NCBI GenBank assembly: GCA_018609935.1
Contig: JAHENH010000055.1
Coordinates: 1 to 25,236 of the forward strand
DNA from: Halobacteriales archaeon
GTDB lineage: Archaea > Halobacteriota > Halobacteria > Halorutilales > JAHENH01
Length of the DNA stretch: 25,236 nt
Reading direction: 5' to 3'
Positions within the stretch are counted from its first letter, which is position 1, and each line of letters starts with the position of its first letter. Position numbers and translations under genes: made by a program. The notes beneath the pieces are model-generated. The model ran no database searches. It was not told the origin of the DNA and saw only the letters and a list, made by a program, of their open reading frames with translations. Below, piece by piece: positions 1 to 7,864 of the stretch.

Positions 1-15
1 AAGTTAAGTGTTTCT

Positions 16-657
16 TTATTTTAGTCCAACAAGTTCCATTATACTTTCTTCTGGGTCTTCTGCTTTTGTAACTGCACTTGCTACTAAAACTCCTTCTGCA
101 CCTAGTTCTAATGCTGCTTCAACGTCGTCTCTTTCAGTGATTCCAGCACCACATAATACAGGAACTTCGGATCTTTTTACGGACTCTTCCACTATATAAG
201 GTTCAGCTTTACTTACTGGGGTTCCACTTCCTATGAGTTCTGGTGGTTCTACAGCTACATAGTCTGGATTAAGTGATGAAACAGCTTCTGCTTGTTCTGC
301 ATCGCTTGCACATACTACGGTTTCTAACCCTACACTTTCAGCTCTTTTTAGTGATTTTTTTAGTTCTTGGGGCCCTAATCTATATTCAGAATGGTTTAAT
401 ATAGTTCCATTAGCACCTGATTCTACAACTCCTTCTGCTAGTGTAACTCCTATATGGCTCCCTGGTTCTATTGGATCTAAATGTTGTGAAAAAACCTCAA
501 TGCCTGTATTGACTATCCTACCTATATCTACTGTTTGAGGTGCAACGGCTATTCTTTCGTTACTTTTTTCTTCTGCTTTTTTAGCAGCTTTCGCTATATT
601 ATACGCTCTTTTACCCGTTGCCTCTTTATACGATTTTAAGTTTAGTAGTAGAAACAC
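16..657 (-). CDS. tpiA: Triosephosphate isomerase, archaeal type
   Basis: Interconverts dihydroxyacetone phosphate and glyceraldehyde 3-phosphate in glycolysis and gluconeogenesis, in the cytoplasm. The 213-residue protein has the short archaeal TIM length. Visible catalytic parts are Asn6 and Lys8 in the first strand (NLK), His89 in NHSEYR, and Glu137 in AVEPPE. The phosphate-binding segments CGAGIT (about 169-174) and GVLVASA (about 189-195) follow. The start codon is GTG at 657-655; it places the Asn-x-Lys motif where archaeal TIMs have it, and a purine-rich GAGGAAAGAG lies just upstream. Some archaeal TIMs have a few more residues before this point, so the start is likely rather than certain. 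The gene shares its strand with the next three genes but is separated from aMBF1 by 301 bases, so it probably has its own promoter. Confidence 0.97.
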   Translation of the reverse strand: MFLLLNLKSYKEATGKRAYNIAKAAKKAEEKSNERIAVAPQTVDIGRIVNTGIEVFSQHLDPIEPGSHIGVTLAEGVVESGANGTILNHSEYRLGPQELKKSLKRAESVGLETVVCASDAEQAEAVSSLNPDYVAVEPPELIGSGTPVSKAEPYIVEESVKRSEVPVLCGAGITERDDVEAALELGAEGVLVASAVTKAEDPEESIMELVGLK

Positions 658-958
658 CTCTTTCCTCTCCGTATTTTTTTATATTTTGTTGGACCCCCAC
701 ATTAATGAGCGTTCGGAAATTAATTGAAAAGCTATAAAAAAATATTATAAATAACTGATTAACATATTACTGGTTTTAGGTATATTTATGGTTAAATTAG
801 AAAAACAAGTGCAATAACAAATAAAACTACATGTTAATGAAATACTTTAATCTTTATTAAACCTACAGCAAATTTTATTTTTTAAATATTTATATTTTAT
901 TTTTACATATTTTAAGAAATATTTTTTGATTTTTTCAAATATTTAAACTATTATATAT
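658..958. other. Intergenic region upstream of tpiA
   Basis: A 301-base AT-rich stretch between tpiA and the aMBF1 gene, both on the minus strand. I see no coding frame. Read on the minus strand it contains the AT-rich TATA-like sequences TTTATAATATT near 735-750 and TATAAAAAA near 675-682, either of which could serve tpiA. A short GC-rich patch near 690-715 (GGACCCCCAC) stands out from the AT background, but I cannot assign it a role. Confidence 0.4.
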
Positions 959-1465
959 TTATTTTTTCTCTATTATATCTCCAATAGTATAATCTCCTGA
1001 CCCTCCTCCAGACTCCCATTCCTCAGATTTTATTTCTTCAGTTAATGATATATTAAGGAAATTCTCTAATTTTTTTCTCAATGACTCATTAGGAGTCATT
1101 TCTTCCCTTTCTATTTTTTTAATTCTACTTTCTTTCACACCTAGTTCCTTTGCCAGTTCTTCTTGTGTCATTTTTTTAGACTCTCTTCTATCTCTAACTC
1201 TACCACCATAATCAGTAGCAAGCTCCTCAAACGGTTCATCAACTTTACTACTCCTCTTTTTAGTATCTCTACTTACATTTCGAGTAACTTCGTTTCTTGA
1301 ATTTGTACTTTCTTGCTTACCTGAAATTTTTTCTTCTTCATCTCCCTTACTCTTAGAGACAGGGGAACCTAGATCTTCGCAGTTTGGACAAACCAAAAGC
1401 TCCGTACCCTCCATCTTTATGGTAATACCTTCGTTAGTTTCACTTCCGCAGATCTCACACCTCAA
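959..1465 (-). CDS. Multiprotein bridging factor 1 homologue (aMBF1)
   Basis: A probable archaeal MBF1, a cytoplasmic zinc-ribbon plus helix-turn-helix protein linked to the transcription and translation apparatus. The N-terminus carries a zinc ribbon with Cys3, Cys6, Cys26 and Cys29. A charged, low-complexity linker of Ser, Lys, Glu and Arg spans about 34-75. The Cro/XRE-type HTH at about 80-145 reads MTQEELAKELGVKESRIKKIE at its core. The start is TTG (1465-1463): it places the first CxxC at residue 3, and GGTGAG (1471-1476 on the plus strand, read in reverse) stands five bases upstream as a good ribosome-binding site. The gene lies 42 bases downstream of sepF on the same strand, so the two are probably cotranscribed. 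The C-terminal tail is Gly/Ser/Glu-rich. Confidence 0.93.
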   Translation of the reverse strand: MRCEICGSETNEGITIKMEGTELLVCPNCEDLGSPVSKSKGDEEEKISGKQESTNSRNEVTRNVSRDTKKRSSKVDEPFEELATDYGGRVRDRRESKKMTQEELAKELGVKESRIKKIEREEMTPNESLRKKLENFLNISLTEEIKSEEWESGGGSGDYTIGDIIEKK

Positions 1466-1470
1466 AGAGG

Positions 1471-1476
1471 CTCACC
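1471..1476 (-). promoter_or_regulatory. Ribosome binding site deciding the TTG start of aMBF1
   Basis: GGTGAG on the minus strand, five bases before the TTG codon at 1465-1463. It supports initiation at this non-ATG codon immediately before the zinc-ribbon cysteines. No ATG in the frame would preserve the first CxxC pair. Confidence 0.7.
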
Positions 1477-1507
1477 AAAAGAAAATAGGATAGGAATAAA
1501 TAAAAGT

Positions 1508-1861
1508 TTAATCTCGTAGCTTTTCTCGATTTATTTTCATTCCATTAGGAACTATTATAACCTTGTCTTTTCCTACTTGTACAATATCTCCACCAATTTC
1601 TTCCGAAGCTTTTCTTAATTCATCTATTAGACGTTCATCTTTTTTACTCCATCTAGAAAGCTCTACTATTACTACATCCCCTTCATAAATTAGGTCTTTT
1701 ATATCCATTAATCCTTCACGACTTTCCGGCTCAGCTATATGCAGTATTTTTTCTGCTTCTTTACTTTTAAGTTCTCCTTCATGCTCTTCCAGATCAAGCT
1801 CTATGTATTCGCTCGTATTTCTTCTTTTTTTCTGTCCTAATAATTTATCAACAAAGCTCAT
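1508..1861 (-). CDS. sepF: SepF-like cell division protein (DUF552)
   Basis: Archaeal SepF anchors FtsZ to the membrane at the division site. The 117-residue protein begins with a short amphipathic segment (MSFVDKLLG) suited to membrane binding, then a variable charged linker to about residue 30. The conserved SepF core follows: GDVVIVELSRWSKKDERLIDEL at about 61-82, the Gly-Gly-Asp-Ile turn at 90-93, and the family ending with PNGMKI at about 105-110. Length and motif order match archaeal SepF. The ATG at 1861 is the only sensible start. No Shine-Dalgarno is obvious, and a TATA-like AGTTAAAA centred 26 bases upstream suggests a leaderless transcript. The aMBF1 gene follows after 42 bases and is likely in the same unit. 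No ftsZ is visible in the window. Confidence 0.92.
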   Translation of the reverse strand: MSFVDKLLGQKKRRNTSEYIELDLEEHEGELKSKEAEKILHIAEPESREGLMDIKDLIYEGDVVIVELSRWSKKDERLIDELRKASEEIGGDIVQVGKDKVIIVPNGMKINREKLRD

Positions 1862-1883
1862 GAAATCGAGAAGGAACCTAATC

Positions 1884-1911
1884 TTTTAACTTTTCGTCAG
1901 ACAAATGTCTG
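1884..1911 (-). promoter_or_regulatory. sepF promoter with palindrome CAGACA-N2-TGTCTG
   Basis: Positions 1884-1891 read AGTTAAAA on the minus strand, a TATA-like box centred about 26 bases before the sepF ATG, as expected for a leaderless archaeal message. A perfect palindrome with six-base arms and a two-base centre (CAGACAAATGTCTG, 1898-1911) lies directly upstream of it, roughly where an activator or BRE-overlapping regulator would bind. Position and symmetry are seen directly; the binding role is inferred. Confidence 0.45.
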
Positions 1912-1997
1912 CTTAATTATTTAATAATATATAATTCTATAATATATTCTCTTTCAATTATAGATTAAGGTTTAGTACTTAATTATTTTTAACTATA

Positions 1998-2459
1998 TTA
2001 TATTTTTTCTGATAATCCCCATATTTCATCTTGGACATAGTGAAGATTTTTAATAGCTATTCCTTCATCTCCTTTCAGTTGATCTGTTAAAACTCGTCCA
2101 ATTGCTATAGGCTGCTTATGTTCCTCTTCTACTATAATTACTAATTCATCCTTGTTTATTGGGGGTTCTAATTCAACAATACCTGGTCTCATTATATCAG
2201 CGCCCCTTGAAATTGGTTCTACTGCTCCAGAGTCGACATAAACTATTTTTCGGTTTGGTCTGAACTCTAAAGCTCCCTTTATAGTTAAAAAAACTTCATT
2301 GCCGAACTCTGTAAGTAGAGGATATCCATCAATAACATAAAATATATACTCCTCGATTTCAACTTCTTCTATAGGTCCTTCTATATCTATACTCAACTTC
2401 TCTTTTAATGTTTCTCTTATTTCTTTTTCTTCATCACTTCTTAGATGGTGTCTTTTCAT
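1998..2459 (-). CDS. DUF1947-PUA domain RNA-binding protein (MCT-1/Tma20-like)
   Basis: A 153-residue protein with a pre-PUA domain of the DUF1947 type (about 1-70: RSDEEKEIRETLKEKL, then YIFYVIDGYPLL) and a PUA domain (about 73-150). The PUA domain includes IVYVDSGAVEPISRGADIMRPGI and ends in the strand IAIGRVLTDQL. This layout is that of archaeal homologues of eukaryotic MCT-1/Tma20, which act with the small ribosomal subunit; a translation-linked, RNA-binding role is inferred from that relationship. The ATG at 2459 is preceded by a clear TATA box at 2500-2507, giving a leader of about 18 bases and no Shine-Dalgarno. A palindrome sits between the TATA box and the start. It is separated from sepF by 136 bases and is probably transcribed separately. 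Confidence 0.88.
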   Translation of the reverse strand: MKRHHLRSDEEKEIRETLKEKLSIDIEGPIEEVEIEEYIFYVIDGYPLLTEFGNEVFLTIKGALEFRPNRKIVYVDSGAVEPISRGADIMRPGIVELEPPINKDELVIIVEEEHKQPIAIGRVLTDQLKGDEGIAIKNLHYVQDEIWGLSEKI

Positions 2460-3215
2460 CTATTTTTATCTTTATTAAAGAGAGTTAAGAACTCTATCCT
2501 TTATAAAGAAGTGTCATTATTTTTTCCTTTCAGATGTAAATTTTATATTTAAATCCATTGAAGTATTTGCAGATTTTCCATATGATGTGCATATATAAAC
2601 TGTTTTGACTTTCACTCATTTTAACTAAATTTATTTACTTGAGTAAGGATAGATAGTTTGGATCAGACATAATGTTTTTTTCAGCACCTTTAGGATCTAC
2701 TATAGATTTGGATTAGTTGAAGAAATATCTGGATAACTACACATGTCCTCTAGTAACAGTAGATGAGATATACGTTTTCTTATTTATTTGGTGCTGAAAA
2801 GCAGTATATATATTCAATTTGTGTACAATTCCCTTTGATTAGATGTAAATACCTATCCATGGTCTTTCTAGCAGTCTTTTTATTCCTGTTTTTCTGAATT
2901 AGTACAATAGTTTTTATACTTTGGTAGATATTTGTAATTCCTATGCATCTTTTTCTTGTGTAGCAAAGATGGTTATCGACTTTTATCTATTATATATAAT
3001 CTTTACTCATAAAATAATAAACATTGGCTTATTGAGGTGAACATTCCAAACTTATCTGAGTTTAAATGAAATTCTTAACTTTAATATTTCTATTAAAAAT
3101 TTCTGGATTTAAATACATGATAGGAGGTTAATTTGGAGATTTTTATTAATCTATATTAATTTTTTATTTTAACTATGATCGAAATAACTAATAACCTACT
3201 AGTTTTTTTTTATTT
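2460..3215. other. Long gene-poor interval between the PUA gene and eL37
   Basis: Apart from the PUA-gene promoter at its left end, this 756-base interval holds no intact gene I can support. All frames on both strands are broken. The longest open stretch is about 65 codons on the minus strand (about 2985 to 2780) with no recognisable motif. On the plus strand near 2744-2778 a short peptide with the motif VTVDEIYV vaguely recalls the DE(T)Y segment of IS6-type transposases, but no further similarity follows. It may be the remnant of a lost gene or element. Confidence 0.4.
2481..2507 (-). promoter_or_regulatory. PUA-gene promoter: TATA box with palindrome AGAGTT-N3-AACTCT
   Basis: TTTATAAA (2500-2507) is a textbook archaeal TATA element, centred about 44 bases upstream of the ATG at 2459. 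A perfect inverted repeat, AGAGTTAAGAACTCT (2481-2495), lies between the TATA box and the predicted transcription start near 2477. A site in that position would block initiation if occupied, so a repressor operator is plausible but unproven. Confidence 0.45.
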
Positions 3216-3374
3216 ATGGGAAAAGGTACACCAAGTAAAGGTAAGAGAAATAAAAAAATACATGTAAAATGTAGGCGATGTGGCGAAAAAAGTTATCATG
3301 TAAAAAAAGAAAGATGTTCAAGTTGCGGATTTGGGAAAACCTCAAAGAAAAGACAATATAACTGGCAGTCTTAA
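3216..3374 (+). CDS. rpl37e: 50S ribosomal protein eL37 (L37e)
   Basis: A 52-residue zinc-ribbon protein of the large ribosomal subunit. The N-terminus [19 protein letters not shown] is the hallmark of the family. The four zinc-binding cysteines are Cys19, Cys22, Cys34 and Cys37, with [21 protein letters not shown] between and after. The basic ending [12 protein letters not shown] is also typical. The length is slightly below the usual archaeal value but complete. In many archaea an Lsm (Sm-like) gene lies directly upstream; none is found here, and the gene stands alone between two long spacers. An ATG start with an AT-rich leader and no clear Shine-Dalgarno suggests expression from its own promoter. 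Confidence 0.96.
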   Translation: MGKGTPSKGKRNKKIHVKCRRCGEKSYHVKKERCSSCGFGKTSKKRQYNWQS

Positions 3375-3751
3375 ATATAGGTTATACATTCTATTTTCCG
3401 TGGATTTGCAGCGAAATTACTAGTATTTTTCATTTATTTTAGTGATATAGTAAATCAACCTAAATATTTTTTTAAAAAATAGGCCCAATCTAGGTTAACT
3501 ATAAAACCAATATGTTAAAACCCATCCAAACGGATAGAGTCAACTCCCTTTAATAATGATAAAATATACAAACAGCTTGTTGTATGTATAACCTTAAAGA
3601 AAAACATAAACTTTTCGACTTGCTATATAACTAGATTTTAAACGTAAGCCTAAGGTAAGACCAATGTTTTAGCATTGTATATCTAATCATATTAACAAAT
3701 AGTTTTACCTATAATGTAATACATACATATTAGGTGAATATTAATATCTAA
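3375..3751. other. Intergenic region between eL37 and the UspA gene
   Basis: A 377-base AT-rich spacer without a supportable gene. It holds a loose inverted repeat of AACCTA and TAGGTT arms flanking a T7-A6 stretch near 3458-3498, and a small CAATG-ttttag-CATTG repeat near 3662-3678. Either could fold in RNA, but neither matches a family I know. The right end carries AGGTGA at 3732-3737, a possible ribosome-binding site for the next gene, though 14 bases from its ATG. Confidence 0.35.
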
Positions 3752-4150
3752 ATGAAAATACTTGTATCAGTAAGATGTCCACTAAATGAACATAGTAGAC
3801 GAACTTTAGAAAAAGCAATAGATAAATCTAAAAAAATAGAAGATTCTGAAATAATTATTCTACATGTTAATTTATTTTATTTAGGAGACAAAGTTGATAA
3901 AAAAGATCTTAAGAGAGAGATTAAAAAGCATTTCAGTGATATAGATGCTAACTATATAGTTAGGGATGGTTTCCTTGTAGAAGAAACAATATTTGAAGAG
4001 TCTGCTAGCCAGGGAGTTGATATGGTATTTATAGGCAAAACAAAAAGAGGTATTCTTAAAAGAATACTTCTGTCTTTAATGGGAAGTGAGGCAAACATAA
4101 AGAAATACCTTGAACAACACCTAGACATAGATGTCAAAGTTGTAGAGTAA
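3752..4150 (+). CDS. Small universal stress protein (UspA family)
   Basis: A single-domain, 132-residue cytoplasmic UspA-like protein. The first strand MKILVSVRCPLN, the helix SRRTLEKAIDKS, and the second strand IIILHVNLFYL (about 34-44) fit the Usp fold. The late segment VDMVFIGKTKRGILKRIL (about 89-106) occupies the place of the nucleotide-binding loop, but lacks the full Gly-2x-Gly-9x-Gly-Ser/Thr signature, so ATP binding is doubtful. It closely resembles a haloarchaeal UspA subgroup in which RYPLTEHSRATL and GFLVEETI occur; I recognise this from memory. Its exact role is unknown. It is monocistronic in this window, with long spacers on both sides. Confidence 0.85.
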   Translation: MKILVSVRCPLNEHSRRTLEKAIDKSKKIEDSEIIILHVNLFYLGDKVDKKDLKREIKKHFSDIDANYIVRDGFLVEETIFEESASQGVDMVFIGKTKRGILKRILLSLMGSEANIKKYLEQHLDIDVKVVE

Positions 4151-4247
4151 ACTATCTTTATTCTTATATATTTTTTTAGAATATTATGTATTTAGAACTT
4201 ATCTTTTAGTTCTTTCCAGGAATGAAATAAAAATTTTTTAGATTATG

Positions 4248-4379
4248 ATGATTAATGTACTTTTACTGTATATATATGAAAACTTATTGCATTATCTGAA
4301 AGAAGTATTAATAGATCATCATAACAAAGATATAGGTGACGCGCTCGAAAATCTAGGATACATATCAGGTCCTAACTGA
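4248..4379 (+). CDS. Possible 43-residue ORF (doubtful)
   Basis: A short frame starting at ATG 4248 and ending at TGA 4377-4379. The first half is Leu/Tyr/Ile-rich (MINVLLLYIYENLLHYLKEV) and the second half polar (DHHNKDIGDALENLGYIS). I do not recognise it, and there is no clear ribosome-binding site. It may be a small protein, the remnant of a larger gene, or coincidental. The same DNA also carries C/D-box-like motifs (4245-4299), so a small RNA is an alternative reading. Confidence 0.2.
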   Translation: MINVLLLYIYENLLHYLKEVLIDHHNKDIGDALENLGYISGPN

Positions 4380-4390
4380 TTAGAAACTCC

Positions 4391-4426
4391 AAAAAAAATG
4401 GGACGTGAAAAGAGAAATTTCTCTTT
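4391..4426 (-). terminator. Hairpin plus T-tract downstream of mscS
   Basis: Read on the minus strand past the mscS stop codon, a perfect 18-base palindrome (AAAGAGAAATTTCTCTTT, 4409-4426) is followed after about ten bases by a run of eight T (4391-4398). Archaeal termination mainly depends on T-runs, and a hairpin before one is consistent with a terminator for mscS. The palindrome could also be a protein-binding site. Confidence 0.4.
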
Positions 4427-4450
4427 AAATATAGATAGTTTATTTGTTCA

Positions 4451-5437
4451 TTAATCTTTCTTGTCTTTTTTAGATATTTTATCTATATTATCTAAGCCGC
4501 TTGTTTCATCAAATACTATATGTGAATGGGGGTATGGGATTTTAATGTTATTCTCATTGAATTTGTTCCATATTTTTTCCCTTATTTTTGCTTTCACTCT
4601 TTCTTTATAATACGGTTTATATAACCAATATCTTAGTTGGAGTTCTATTCCATTGTCTGAAAATTCCTTAATTAGTGTATGTGGATGTGTTGGGTAATCA
4701 ATTGTTCCTATTCTTACTTTTCTGTTAAAACTTATCACTTCTGGTATTTCACGTGCTGCTTCTTCCATAATGTTTTGTGCAGTTTTTGTATCACTTTCAT
4801 ATGTTACTACAACTTCTAAGCTCTGTCTAGTTCTTTTATCTTCTGCGGTATAATTTTCTACATCTTTTTCTCTCATTTTATAGTTGGGAACGACAAAGAA
4901 AGTATTATTTAGTGTAGATATTTTTGTGTATCTTACCGTTATATCTTGTACAAAACCTATATGTCCTGTATCAAGTTCTATTAGGTCTCCTATTTCATAT
5001 GGTTGGTCAGTTAATAGAAATACTCCGTTTATTATATCTCCCACTAGTGGAGCAAGTACAACACCCAGAACAGCTGAGAAAACAGTTGCTGTTAATACAA
5101 CAGAAATTAAAGATATATTAAATACTATTCTGGCCGCTATAAGTATAGATATAAATATAATACTATATTTAGTTAATCTTAAAGTGGCTCTTATTAAACT
5201 AGGTCTTCTTAACCATCTTGATATAGGTCTTCCTATATATTTTACAACTATTTTTGAGGCTCTATATCCTATGAAAATTATAATTGCAGCTGTTAGAAAA
5301 TCAGTTATATTAACGGCTATCCATGATGTTATTTTTGTAATTAAGTTCTGTATATATGTATATATTATAGACCATAAGGAATGTATTACTGAATTTAATG
5401 ATTGTCCGTTAATAATAGCTGATATAGATATAACCAT
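4451..5437 (-). CDS. mscS: MscS-family mechanosensitive ion channel
   Basis: A membrane channel that opens under membrane tension, releasing solutes after osmotic downshock. In the 328-residue protein, hydrophobic helices lie at about 43-58, 91-106 and 110-140. The last is the pore-lining TM3, rich in Ala/Gly/Val (VLTATVFSAVLGVVLAPLVGDIINGVFLL). The MscS beta domain follows: PYEIGDLIEL, then GFVQDITVRYTKI and NNTFFVVPN (about 146-185). An alpha-beta C-terminal domain ends with the family segment IPYPHSHIVF. An extra hydrophobic N-terminal stretch (1-30) may be a further helix. The ATG at 5437 is the most upstream sensible start. It is transcribed divergently from dnaK across about 255 bases. 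A halophile with changing salinity would use such a channel; no osmolyte genes are nearby. Confidence 0.95.
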   Translation of the reverse strand: MVISISAIINGQSLNSVIHSLWSIIYTYIQNLITKITSWIAVNITDFLTAAIIIFIGYRASKIVVKYIGRPISRWLRRPSLIRATLRLTKYSIIFISILIAARIVFNISLISVVLTATVFSAVLGVVLAPLVGDIINGVFLLTDQPYEIGDLIELDTGHIGFVQDITVRYTKISTLNNTFFVVPNYKMREKDVENYTAEDKRTRQSLEVVVTYESDTKTAQNIMEEAAREIPEVISFNRKVRIGTIDYPTHPHTLIKEFSDNGIELQLRYWLYKPYYKERVKAKIREKIWNKFNENNIKIPYPHSHIVFDETSGLDNIDKISKKDKKD

Positions 5438-5662
5438 ACTATATATTCTTTTTATTTTTATCTATAACTTCAGACATATGAGAGGTGTAATTGCTAAAGT
5501 TCTTTAAATATTAGTAAGACATAAATTGGTTCTAAATGTTTAATAGTAATAAAGTTCAATAAAATTTATAAAATTTAGAATAAAATTAACAAAATATAGA
5601 TATAATAATAAGTATATTAGACCATAATATATAATTTTTTATTTAGGTAAGCTTAGGAAAGA

Positions 5663-5670
5663 TTTTATAG
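5663..5670 (+). promoter_or_regulatory. Candidate TATA box of dnaK
   Basis: TTTTATAG is centred about 27 bases before the dnaK ATG at 5693 and is preceded by purine-rich AGGAAAG, resembling a BRE. This spacing would give a leaderless or nearly leaderless message, agreeing with the lack of a Shine-Dalgarno. A second AT-rich box (ATATATAATTTTTT, about 5626-5640) lies further upstream. Confidence 0.45.
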
Positions 5671-5692
5671 ACAAAAATTTTATTTTTGATAA

Positions 5693-7552
5693 ATGACGAC
5701 TGATAAAATATTAGGTATAGATCTTGGTACTACAAACAGCGCAATGGCAATAATGGAAGGTGGTGAACCTGAGATAATAAATAATAAAGAAGGTGAGCCA
5801 ACAACTCCATCGGTAGTTGCTTTTGATGAAAATGAAAAGCTCGTTGGAAAGCCTGCTAAAAATCAGGCTCTACAAAATTCCGAAAATACAGTTCAGAGTA
5901 TAAAGAGACATATGGGGGAAGAAAGCTATTCTGTAACACTAGAAGGAGAAGAGTATACCCCAGAACAAATTTCTGCTTTTATATTACAAAAATTGAAAAC
6001 TGATGCGGAGGAATACCTAGGTGACGAGGTAAAAAAAGCTGTTATTACAGTTCCAGCTTATTTCTCTGATTCACAAAGACAGGCAACAAAAGACGCTGGA
6101 GAAATAGCTGGACTAGATGTAGAACGAATAGTGAATGAACCTACTGCTGCCTCCATGGCTTATGGACTTGATAATGATCAAGAACAAACAGTAATGGTTT
6201 ATGATCTAGGTGGTGGAACATTTGATGTGTCAATATTAGATCTAGGGGGTGGTGTATATGAAGTAATAGCTACCAATGGTGACAATGAACTAGGAGGGGA
6301 TGATTGGGACGAAGCTATCATGGAATATCTGATAGAGGAATTTGAAAATGAACACGGGATAGATCTTAGAGACGATAAAGAAGCATTACAACGTTTAAGG
6401 GATGCATCAGAAGAAGCTAAAAAAGAACTATCTAGTAAGAAAAGAACTAAAATCAATCTTCCATATATATATGCTGACGATTCAGGTCCTCTACATCTAG
6501 AACAAGAAATAACTCGTGCAAAATTTAAGTCTTTAACTGAAGATTTACTTGAGAGAACAGTTGGGCCAATGAACCAAGCTATAGAGGATGCTGGAATAGC
6601 CAAAAATGATATTGATGAAGTAATATTAGTTGGTGGTTCAACTCGAATGCCCCAAGTTAAAAATCTTATAGAAGAAAAGATAGGAAAAGAACCTAGAAAA
6701 GATGTAAATCCAGATGAAGCCGTTGCTTTAGGTGCTGCTATACAGGGAGGTGTATTAACTGGGGAAACTGACGATGTTGTTTTATTAGATGTAACTCCAC
6801 TTTCTTTAGGTATAGAAACTAAGGGAGGTATATTTGAACGTATTATTGAAAGAAATACTACTATACCCACCGAAGAATCAAAGATGTTCACAACTGCAGC
6901 AGATAACCAAACATCTGTTAATATAAGAGTATTTCAAGGAGAACGGGAAATAGCTGAAGAAAATGAGCTTTTAGATGAATTCCTTCTTTCAGGAATACCT
7001 CCCGCTCCCGCTGGAACACCCCAGATAGAGGTTTCTTTTTCTATTGATGAAAACGGTATAGTTAATGTAGAAGCCGAGGATAAAGGAAGCGGAGAGAAAG
7101 AATCTGTAACTATAGAAGGTGGAACAGGATTAACAGACGAGGAAATAGATGAAATGAAAAAAGAGGCAGAGGAACATGCTGAAGAGGACAGAAAGAAACG
7201 TGAAAGAATTGAAGCTAGAAACACATCTGAAACTTTAATTAATAATGCCGAAAATATGATAGAAGAACATGATGTTAGTGAAGATACTGAAGAAAAAGTC
7301 CAAGAATCTATAGATGAAGTAAAGAACGTATTAGATGATGAAGACTCTACTAAAGAAGAAATAGAAGAAGCAACCAATAAACTCCAAGAAGCTTTATCTG
7401 AAATTGGAAAAGAGGTATATGAAGATATGGATAAAGAACAAGCCACTGCGGGTGCTGGAGCACAACCAGAGCCTGGTGGCCCAAACACGGAAACTAGTAC
7501 TGAAGAAACTAACTATGAAGATGTAGATTTTGAAGAAACAGATGAAGAATAA
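5693..7552 (+). CDS. dnaK: Chaperone DnaK (Hsp70)
   Basis: ATP-dependent cytoplasmic chaperone that cycles with DnaJ and GrpE. The 619-residue protein has all Hsp70 hallmarks: phosphate-1 GIDLGTTNS (8-16), phosphate-2 [12 protein letters not shown] (169-180), adenosine motif VGGSTRMP (313-320), and the linker [15 protein letters not shown] (361-375). A substrate-binding domain with IRVFQGERE (411-419) and a helical lid follow. A Gly/Ala/Pro patch and an acidic tail ending EETDEE close the protein. It lacks the insertion of about 23-25 residues in the first ATPase quadrant found in Gram-negative DnaK, as is usual for archaeal and Gram-positive forms; archaeal DnaK genes are thought to have been acquired from bacteria. 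dnaJ follows after 312 bases. No grpE precedes it, unlike in many archaea. Confidence 0.99.
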   Translation: MTTDKILGIDLGTTNSAMAIMEGGEPEIINNKEGEPTTPSVVAFDENEKLVGKPAKNQALQNSENTVQSIKRHMGEESYSVTLEGEEYTPEQISAFILQKLKTDAEEYLGDEVKKAVITVPAYFSDSQRQATKDAGEIAGLDVERIVNEPTAASMAYGLDNDQEQTVMVYDLGGGTFDVSILDLGGGVYEVIATNGDNELGGDDWDEAIMEYLIEEFENEHGIDLRDDKEALQRLRDASEEAKKELSSKKRTKINLPYIYADDSGPLHLEQEITRAKFKSLTEDLLERTVGPMNQAIEDAGIAKNDIDEVILVGGSTRMPQVKNLIEEKIGKEPRKDVNPDEAVALGAAIQGGVLTGETDDVVLLDVTPLSLGIETKGGIFERIIERNTTIPTEESKMFTTAADNQTSVNIRVFQGEREIAEENELLDEFLLSGIPPAPAGTPQIEVSFSIDENGIVNVEAEDKGSGEKESVTIEGGTGLTDEEIDEMKKEAEEHAEEDRKKRERIEARNTSETLINNAENMIEEHDVSEDTEEKVQESIDEVKNVLDDEDSTKEEIEEATNKLQEALSEIGKEVYEDMDKEQATAGAGAQPEPGGPNTETSTEETNYEDVDFEETDEE

Positions 7553-7864
7553 ATAAATCTCAAAAAATAATATTTATACTTTTACATATTATCTTTTTAT
7601 AAACAACTATCGAGATACATATAATCTAAATCCTCTAATATGCACTAATTCTTAAAAATCTTGAGAATCTAAGGATAGAATAATATTGACTGTTATATCT
7701 AACTTCATGGTAAACTTCTTGAAAAAATAAAAAATAAAATTATAAAGATTGGCTTTATACACTAATTGTTAATTATTATAGAATAGAGTAAAATATAGAA
7801 TTATAGATTGGACAGGAATCACCGATGCACTTATTTCTTTTTAATTCAAAGATAAAAACAACAA
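7553..7864. other. Spacer between dnaK and dnaJ
   Basis: A 312-base AT-rich gap with no coding frame. It includes a small imperfect hairpin (ATTCT and AGAAT arms around CTTAAAAATCTTGAG, near 7648-7670). TATA-like sequences occur at 7753-7759 (CTTTATA) and near 7797-7805. The length suggests that dnaJ has its own promoter rather than relying on read-through from dnaK. Confidence 0.4.

Noticed and set aside
2744..2778. Peptide VTVDEIYV recalling an IS6-type transposase motif
   Set aside because: Only a few residues agree, downstream stop codons follow, and no terminal inverted repeats or further catalytic motifs were found. Too weak to call a mobile element.
4884..5507. 207-codon open frame on the plus strand
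   Set aside because: It lies antisense over mscS, which has clear family motifs. The frame has no recognisable domain and arises from the codon pattern of the real gene.
6199..6891. 230-codon and, to its right (6934-7488), 184-codon open frames on the minus strand
   Set aside because: Both are antisense to dnaK, whose Hsp70 motifs are unmistakable. Their Ser/Pro/Ile-rich products are typical of shadow translations.
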